Of a stretch of 26,961 nucleotides of DNA, positions 22,687-26,961 are shown piece after piece. Source of the DNA: JBBQIY01 sp964618405 (GTDB lineage: Bacteria; Verrucomicrobiota; Kiritimatiellia; RFP12; UBA3636); NCBI GenBank assembly GCA_964618405.1, contig CAZUAY010000009.1, positions 1 through 26,961 of the forward strand, given 5' to 3'. Position 1 is the first letter of the stretch. Every line of letters starts with the position of its first letter. The translations under genes and the position numbers were made by a program. The notes beneath the pieces were generated by a model. That model had not been told where the DNA came from. It searched no databases and worked only from the letters and a program-made list of their open reading frames with translations.

Positions 22687-23622
22687 ATGAGCATGACTAC
22701 ACTTTTTGGAACCAAATACCCGCTGATTCAAGGCGGCATGGCCAACATTGCCACAGCACAACTCGCCTCTGCAGTTTCAAACGCAGGTGCGCTGGGTCTC
22801 GTCGGTGCCGGCGGCATGAATTCGGAAATGCTCCGCGACAATATTCGTCAATGCAGCGCAATGACTTCAAAGCCGTTCGGTGTGAATATCATGCTGATGC
22901 ACCCACTCGTAGAAGAAATGGCGCACATCGTCGTGGAAGAGGGCGTGAAAATCGTTACCACCGGCGCAGGCAACCCCTCGAAATACATCGACATGTGGAA
23001 GGCCGCCGGAATCAAAGTCATTCCCGTGGTGCCCTCCGTTACGCTCGCAAAGCGCGTGGTCAGGGCGGGAGCAGACGCCGTCATCGTTGAGGGCTGTGAA
23101 GCAGGTGGCCATATCGGCGAGATCACCACGATGGCCATCGTCCCACAGGTAGTTGATGCCGTCGACGTCCCCGTCATCGCTGCAGGCGGCATCGCCAGCG
23201 GTCGCCAAGTCCTCGCTGTCTTTGCTCTCGGCGCCAGTGGTGTCCAGGTTGGAACCTGCCTGCTCGTCGCAGAAGAATGCCCGATACATGACAATTACAA
23301 GCAGGCCGTCATCAAAGCCAACGACACGGCAACGACCGTTACGGGACGCATCAACGGCGTACCCGTCAGAATCATTAAGAATAAGATGGCCGCTGAGTAC
23401 ATCAGACGCGAGAAGGAAGGCGCCACAATGGAAGATCTGGAGCACTTCACGCTCGGGTCACTTCGGCGTGCCGTTTTCGAAGGCGATGTCAACACGGGCT
23501 CCCTCATGGCCGGACAAGTGGCGGGCATGTGCACCAGGATCCGTCCCTGCGCTGAAATCATCGCTGAACTTTTCGAGCAATATGAACAGACTTATAAAAT
23601 GCTCCAAAGAACCGTTTGCTAG
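22687..23622 (+). CDS. fabK: Enoyl-ACP reductase FabK (FMN; nitronate monooxygenase fold)
   Basis: 311-aa TIM-barrel flavoprotein. FabK reduces enoyl-ACP in the last step of the fatty-acid elongation cycle using NAD(P)H. Support for FabK rather than nitronate monooxygenase comes from the EGCEAGGHIGE block with H142 (equivalent to the catalytic His144 of the pneumococcal enzyme), AAGGIASGRQVLA, GVPVRIIKNKMA and the C-terminal GSLRRAVFEGDVNTGSLMAGQ segment, typical of FabK. AGGA lies 9 nt before the ATG. The preceding 229 nt hold only small hairpins. Its TAG stop overlaps that of the convergent acetyltransferase gene. Confidence 0.88.
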   Translation: MSMTTLFGTKYPLIQGGMANIATAQLASAVSNAGALGLVGAGGMNSEMLRDNIRQCSAMTSKPFGVNIMLMHPLVEEMAHIVVEEGVKIVTTGAGNPSKYIDMWKAAGIKVIPVVPSVTLAKRVVRAGADAVIVEGCEAGGHIGEITTMAIVPQVVDAVDVPVIAAGGIASGRQVLAVFALGASGVQVGTCLLVAEECPIHDNYKQAVIKANDTATTVTGRINGVPVRIIKNKMAAEYIRREKEGATMEDLEHFTLGSLRRAVFEGDVNTGSLMAGQVAGMCTRIRPCAEIIAELFEQYEQTYKMLQRTVC

Positions 23623-24383
23623 ACGGAACGCCGAAGGTTTTTATGGGCCACATTGATGTGGTAAATCCCACGACTGATGCTGTCGAGAATCTGCTTTTGC
23701 GTTAGCTTTGAGTTGTTGGGTGCCCACACCATTAAGTTCGATGCAATCGGCTTAGCAGCCCAATAGGTCGGAAGCACAACAGGCTTACGACAATACCGAA
23801 ATCCGTGCTTTTCATAGAAGTGGACACGTCTCACCGCGTTGACAGACTCATCTTCTGGTTCGACGTCCAGAACTATCATTCGGTCTGCCTCGTACTGAAG
23901 ATCTTCGATCACACGACTTCCAATACCTTCCGAGCGAAATTCTGGCTCAATCGCAAAATGTTCAATGAACAGCAGATCATGCAACTCCCAGTAGGCCAAA
24001 AAACCCGCCGTGAGCCCTTCGTAGCGAATAGCCGCAAAATGGAAACGCTGATCTCCCTGCACAAGCTTATGCTCGAAAAGGGAACGCCGTTCATCTTGGG
24101 GAAACGCTGTGTTGTAAAGAAGCCAGAGTTTTTGAAACTCCGGCGATTCGGGGTTGGTTACATCGACTAAGGCAAGACCATCGTCTTGATCGTTCCCCTC
24201 ACCGGAGACGGACGCACCCAGGCCCGTCTTCATAGTAGTGGCGAAATACGCAGCTTGTTTGACACAGACGTTCGAGCTCCTGAATGGAGACAAAACGTCT
24301 TTGCTGGTGTCGCGCGCTATCGCTTGAGTTGTTTTCGAGGCCATAGGCTCGCGACGACGTAAACGGCGTCGCGACAGAAACAC
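23619..24383 (-). CDS. GNAT-family N-acetyltransferase
   Basis: The acetyl-CoA-dependent acyltransferase fold occupies about residues 70-225 of the longest frame (254 aa from a GTG). Motif A is R150-S-E-G-I-G155-S, preceded by the beta-strand LLFIEHFAIEPEF; HFYEKHGFRYC is motif B. Substrate unknown. The start is uncertain. The GTG at 24383 yields an Arg-rich N-terminus (MFLSRRRLRRREP) encoded by a palindrome. ATGs at 24344 (residue 14) and 24233 (residue 51, just before the domain) are alternatives, and none has a good Shine-Dalgarno. It is convergent with fabK, sharing 4 nt at the stops. Confidence 0.8.
   Translation of the reverse strand: MFLSRRRLRRREPMASKTTQAIARDTSKDVLSPFRSSNVCVKQAAYFATTMKTGLGASVSGEGNDQDDGLALVDVTNPESPEFQKLWLLYNTAFPQDERRSLFEHKLVQGDQRFHFAAIRYEGLTAGFLAYWELHDLLFIEHFAIEPEFRSEGIGSRVIEDLQYEADRMIVLDVEPEDESVNAVRRVHFYEKHGFRYCRKPVVLPTYWAAKPIASNLMVWAPNNSKLTQKQILDSISRGIYHINVAHKNLRRSV
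24349..24374. repeat. Inverted repeat at the 5' end of the GNAT frame
   Basis: TCGCGACG and CGTCGCGA (8-bp arms) around a 10-nt loop. It encodes part of the Arg-rich start of the longest GNAT frame, which argues that translation may begin further in. Confidence 0.6.
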
Positions 24384-24581
24384 TTTCTTTCTTCGTGTTG
24401 CACCGTAGCATAAATACTGCGGCTTAAGGCAATCGGCCCCGCCCGGTGGTTGCGACCACTCCAGACACGGAACCGCGCTGTTGCCTCTGCGCTTGTGTAT
24501 TCTCTATCTTTCGAACCGCCACGTCAAGGGGGAAAATGTGGATTTAAAAATATTTTTTATTTATTCTTTTCTTCTTTCTAT
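24384..24581. other. Intergenic stretch between the GNAT gene and the nonamer array
   Basis: No gene or clear signal seen. The right half is very A/T-rich with T tracts (about 24540-24580). Confidence 0.5.
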
Positions 24582-24665
24582 TGACCCATGTGACGGGAAT
24601 CCTCAATGACGGTAGTGACATTCTTGACACCCAAGTCAATGCGGTCACTCCCGTCATTTTCGTCC
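24582..24665. repeat. Palindromic nonamer array with TGAC/GTCA cores, copy 2
   Basis: TGAC occurs at 24582, 24591, 24607, 24616 and 24625 (9-nt steps, with one interruption). GTCA or GTCC then occurs at 24635, 24644, 24653 and 24662 (9-nt steps). The core folds as a long hairpin at 24605-24658: AATGACGG/CCGTCATT, AGTGAC/GTCACT and TTGAC/GTCAA, separated by a symmetric 1x1 mismatch and a 4x4 internal loop. It lies just beyond the 3' end of the peroxiredoxin gene. Confidence 0.8.
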
Positions 24666-24683
24666 CAAACAATCTTCAAATCC

Positions 24684-25367
24684 CTACTTGATCTCAGGAC
24701 ATTTCTTCAGGGACATGAACCAATCGAGAACCTTGACATCTGGATCCGGTGTCAGGGTTCGATCCTTCGCCACACCACAGGAACCTGGGGGCGGGACGAT
24801 CACGTCGTCGCCGGGCTGCCAATTCGCTGGTGTCGCAATTCCGTATTTGTCCGAGGTCTGCATCGCGATCAACAAACGCATCACTTCATCCATGTTGCGA
24901 CCGTTCGACAGCGGGTAATACAGGATCGCACGAACGATGCTCTTGGGGTCGATGATGAAAACAGCGCGAACAGCCTGTGTCGTACTGGCTCCGGGCTGCA
25001 ACATGCCGAAGGCTCGCGACACATCCATTTTTAAATCTTCAATGAGCGGGAACGTCACCTCGACATCCGACATACCGTTATAGCTGATCTTCTCCTTGAT
25101 CGTTCGCAACCACGCGATATGCGCATAGAGGCTATCGATCGAAAGCCCCAGAAGTTTGCAGTCGCGCTTTTCAAAATCTTTCTGCATCGTGGCAAACGTC
25201 ATAAACTCCGTTGTGCATACAGGCGTGAAATCGGCCGGATGCGAGAAGAATACAAGCCAGCTTCCTTCAAAGTCTTTTGGGAAGTTGATGTCACCCTGCG
25301 TCGTTTTTGCCGTAAACGTAGGTGCTTTATCTCCGATCAAAGGCATTCTTACAATTTCGTCACTCAT
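24684..25367 (-). CDS. Peroxiredoxin (Prx6 / archaeal-type AhpC-TSA)
   Basis: 227-aa thiol peroxidase that reduces H2O2 and organic hydroperoxides. The peroxidatic cysteine is C51 in PADFTPVCTTEF. The long C-terminal extension with the PANWQPGDDVIVPP block is diagnostic of the Prx6 group, not of 2-Cys AhpC (about 190 aa). C197 and C223 in the extension are candidate resolving cysteines, as in archaeal members that have two C-terminal cysteines. AGGA lies about 11 nt before the ATG. It is divergent from icd across a 200-nt region. No dedicated reductase gene is adjacent. Confidence 0.93.
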   Translation of the reverse strand: MSDEIVRMPLIGDKAPTFTAKTTQGDINFPKDFEGSWLVFFSHPADFTPVCTTEFMTFATMQKDFEKRDCKLLGLSIDSLYAHIAWLRTIKEKISYNGMSDVEVTFPLIEDLKMDVSRAFGMLQPGASTTQAVRAVFIIDPKSIVRAILYYPLSNGRNMDEVMRLLIAMQTSDKYGIATPANWQPGDDVIVPPPGSCGVAKDRTLTPDPDVKVLDWFMSLKKCPEIK

Positions 25368-25491
25368 TTTATTTTATTTTCCTTGTGTTGTGATTGTTGA
25401 TTGAATACGACCTAACAGGTTCCCATTGTAGAACACTTCGTCATTACGAGCAAGCGTCTTTTATAAACACGTCGTAAACTGTAATCGATCA

Positions 25492-25521
25492 TTGACAAAA
25501 TGAGGCGATTCACAGTACAAT
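25492..25521 (+). promoter_or_regulatory. Candidate sigma70 promoter of icd
   Basis: TTGACA (25492-25497), 18-nt spacer, TACAAT (25516-25521), 46 nt before the icd start. Confidence 0.6.
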
Positions 25522-25567
25522 TTAGCGGTGTTTTTACCTGTTTCACCTCCAACGAAAAGACTTTCAA

Positions 25568-26839
25568 ATGGCATACGATAAAATTAGCATTCCTTCAAGT
25601 GGCTCGCCTATTTCCATGGCCTCAGACGGCGTTCTGAGCGTCCCGAGCAACCCAATCATTCCGTTCATCGAGGGCGATGGAATCGGTGCCGACATTACCC
25701 GCGCTGCCATGAACGTCTGGAACGCCGCCGTCGAGAAAGCGTATGGCGGCAAACGCAAGGTGGAATGGATGGAGGTGTATGCTGGCGAAAAAGCAAATGA
25801 AGTCTATGGCCCCAATACCTGGCTGCCCTCAGAAACGCTCACCGCGCTGCGCGACAATCTTGTCAGTATTAAAGGCCCTCTCACTACGCCCGTGGGCGGC
25901 GGCATCCGCTCGCTCAATGTTGCGCTGAGGCAGGAACTCGATCTCTATGTGTGCCTCCGCCCCGTACGCTGGTTTGAAGGCGTCCCTTCGCCTGTCAAAC
26001 GTCCGGAACTGACCGACATGGTGATCTTCCGCGAAAACACAGAAGACATCTACGCAGGCATCGAATGGATGGCTGGGACGCCACAAGTGACAAAGGTTAT
26101 CGACTTCCTGCAGAATGAAATGGGCGTGAATAAGATTCGCTTCCCCGAATCTTCTTCCATCGGGATCAAGCCTGTCTCCAAGGAAGGAACCGAGCGCCTC
26201 GTTCGCGCGGCGATGCACTATGCCATCGACAACGATCGCCCGAGTGTGACGCTTGTGCACAAGGGCAACATCATGAAGTTCACCGAAGGCGGTTTCCGCG
26301 ATTGGGGCTATGCTCTCGCCCAGAAAGAATTCGGTGCGGAGCTGATCGACCAAGGACCTTGGTGTAAGTTCAAGAATCCAAAGACCGGCAAGGAAATTAT
26401 CGTCAAAGATTGCATCTGCGATGCGTTCCTCCAGCAGATCCTCACCCGCCCAACCGACTACAGCGTCATTGCAACGCTCAACCTCAACGGCGACTACGCA
26501 TCCGATGCGCTTGCCGCCTGTGTGGGTGGCATTGGCATCGCTCCGGGGGGCAACATCAACTACGTTACGGGAACGGCCGTCTTCGAAGCCACACACGGCA
26601 CTGCGCCGAAGTATGCGAACCTCGACAAGGTCAACCCGGGATCGCTGATCCTCTCAGGTGAAATGATGTTCCGCTACATGGGCTGGACGGAAGTCGCAGA
26701 CCTCATCATCAAGGCGATGGATAAGGTGATTGCCTCCAAGAAGGTAACCTACGATTTTGCACGCCTGATGGAAGGTGCTACCGAGCTGAAATGCAGCGAA
26801 TTTGGCAATGCGCTGGCTGCCGCCATCCGTAGTTTTTAA
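25568..26839 (+). CDS. icd: Isocitrate dehydrogenase (NADP+)
   Basis: 423-aa homodimeric enzyme of the E. coli Icd type, oxidatively decarboxylating isocitrate to 2-oxoglutarate. The substrate-binding segment GGGIRSLNVALRQELDLY is intact, and S115 equals E. coli Ser113, the AceK phosphorylation site. NADP+ preference is indicated by KY in HGTAPKYANLDKV and by Tyr and Arg in VTYDFARLM, matching E. coli K344, Y345, V351, Y391 and R395. An N-terminal extension of a few residues precedes PFIEGDGIG. The Shine-Dalgarno is weak. No aceK or intact aconitase gene is in the window. Confidence 0.96.
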   Translation: MAYDKISIPSSGSPISMASDGVLSVPSNPIIPFIEGDGIGADITRAAMNVWNAAVEKAYGGKRKVEWMEVYAGEKANEVYGPNTWLPSETLTALRDNLVSIKGPLTTPVGGGIRSLNVALRQELDLYVCLRPVRWFEGVPSPVKRPELTDMVIFRENTEDIYAGIEWMAGTPQVTKVIDFLQNEMGVNKIRFPESSSIGIKPVSKEGTERLVRAAMHYAIDNDRPSVTLVHKGNIMKFTEGGFRDWGYALAQKEFGAELIDQGPWCKFKNPKTGKEIIVKDCICDAFLQQILTRPTDYSVIATLNLNGDYASDALAACVGGIGIAPGGNINYVTGTAVFEATHGTAPKYANLDKVNPGSLILSGEMMFRYMGWTEVADLIIKAMDKVIASKKVTYDFARLMEGATELKCSEFGNALAAAIRSF

Positions 26840-26961
26840 GCTTAAGCTCTGCTGTGGTAACGATCTTCAACCAGAGACTGATTGAAGAAAGAGAGTAAAA
26901 ACTTATGTAACCGTTCACGGGGTATAAGCGACTCCGATTTATTTGAAGCATAGCACTGTCG

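Noticed and set aside
25829..26596. 255-aa minus-strand frame inside icd
   Set aside because: Antisense shadow of a highly conserved gene.
26866..26890. Terminator after icd
   Set aside because: TCTTCAA/TTGAAGA arms surround an 11-nt loop and no T-run follows; too weak to call.

Overview
The window reads as a housekeeping chromosomal segment of a bacterium, most likely from the PVC superphylum (Kiritimatiellota, Lentisphaerota or Verrucomicrobiota). That placement is an inference. It rests on McsA/McsB outside a Firmicutes context, a secreted DUF4838 protein with a CBM9-like tail, a membrane-anchored prenyltransferase-repeat protein, and many short-period intergenic repeats. There are 20 intact protein genes, one gene broken by an assembly gap (100 Ns at 17445-17544) and one aconitase gene fragment. 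I found no tRNA, rRNA, CRISPR array, transposase, integrase or phage gene.

Layout. 1-3628: rnr (RNase R) followed by a patatin-like phospholipase, both on minus. 3934-6459: secreted DUF4838/CBM9-like protein (+). 6613-9071: terminator, promoter, then ilvB-ilvN (+). 9072-10735: repeat-rich stretch with a small acidic hypothetical protein on minus and an aconitase remnant. 10736-15368: probable minus-strand operon mcsA-mcsB-lysC-cimA. 15369-15812: repeats. 15813-17970: unknown small protein, then the gapped prenyltransferase-repeat protein and a strong terminator (+). 18020-19030: AI-2E family membrane protein on minus. 19173-21728: cysK and metY on minus, divergent from an Rrf2 regulator at 22011 (+). 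22687-24383: fabK (+) converging on a GNAT acetyltransferase (minus). 24684-26839: peroxiredoxin (minus) divergent from icd (+).

How the genes fit together. LysC feeds the aspartate family (lysine, threonine, homoserine). MetY uses activated homoserine and CysK makes cysteine, and the neighbouring Rrf2 protein with IscR-like Cys/His ligands is a plausible sulfur or Fe-S responsive regulator of that block. CimA opens the threonine-independent (citramalate) route to 2-oxobutyrate, and IlvB/IlvN then act on 2-oxobutyrate and pyruvate to give isoleucine and valine precursors.

The two signals most worth a second look are these. (i) The McsB homologue is paired with an apparently normal McsA, but by eye it lacks most nucleotide-binding arginines of the phosphagen-kinase fold and the active-site cysteine. 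It could be a pseudokinase or adaptor. (ii) The intergenic regions carry several families of short-period repeats (7, 9 and 12 nt units, hairpin-linked). Two of them supply the stop codons of cimA and metY.
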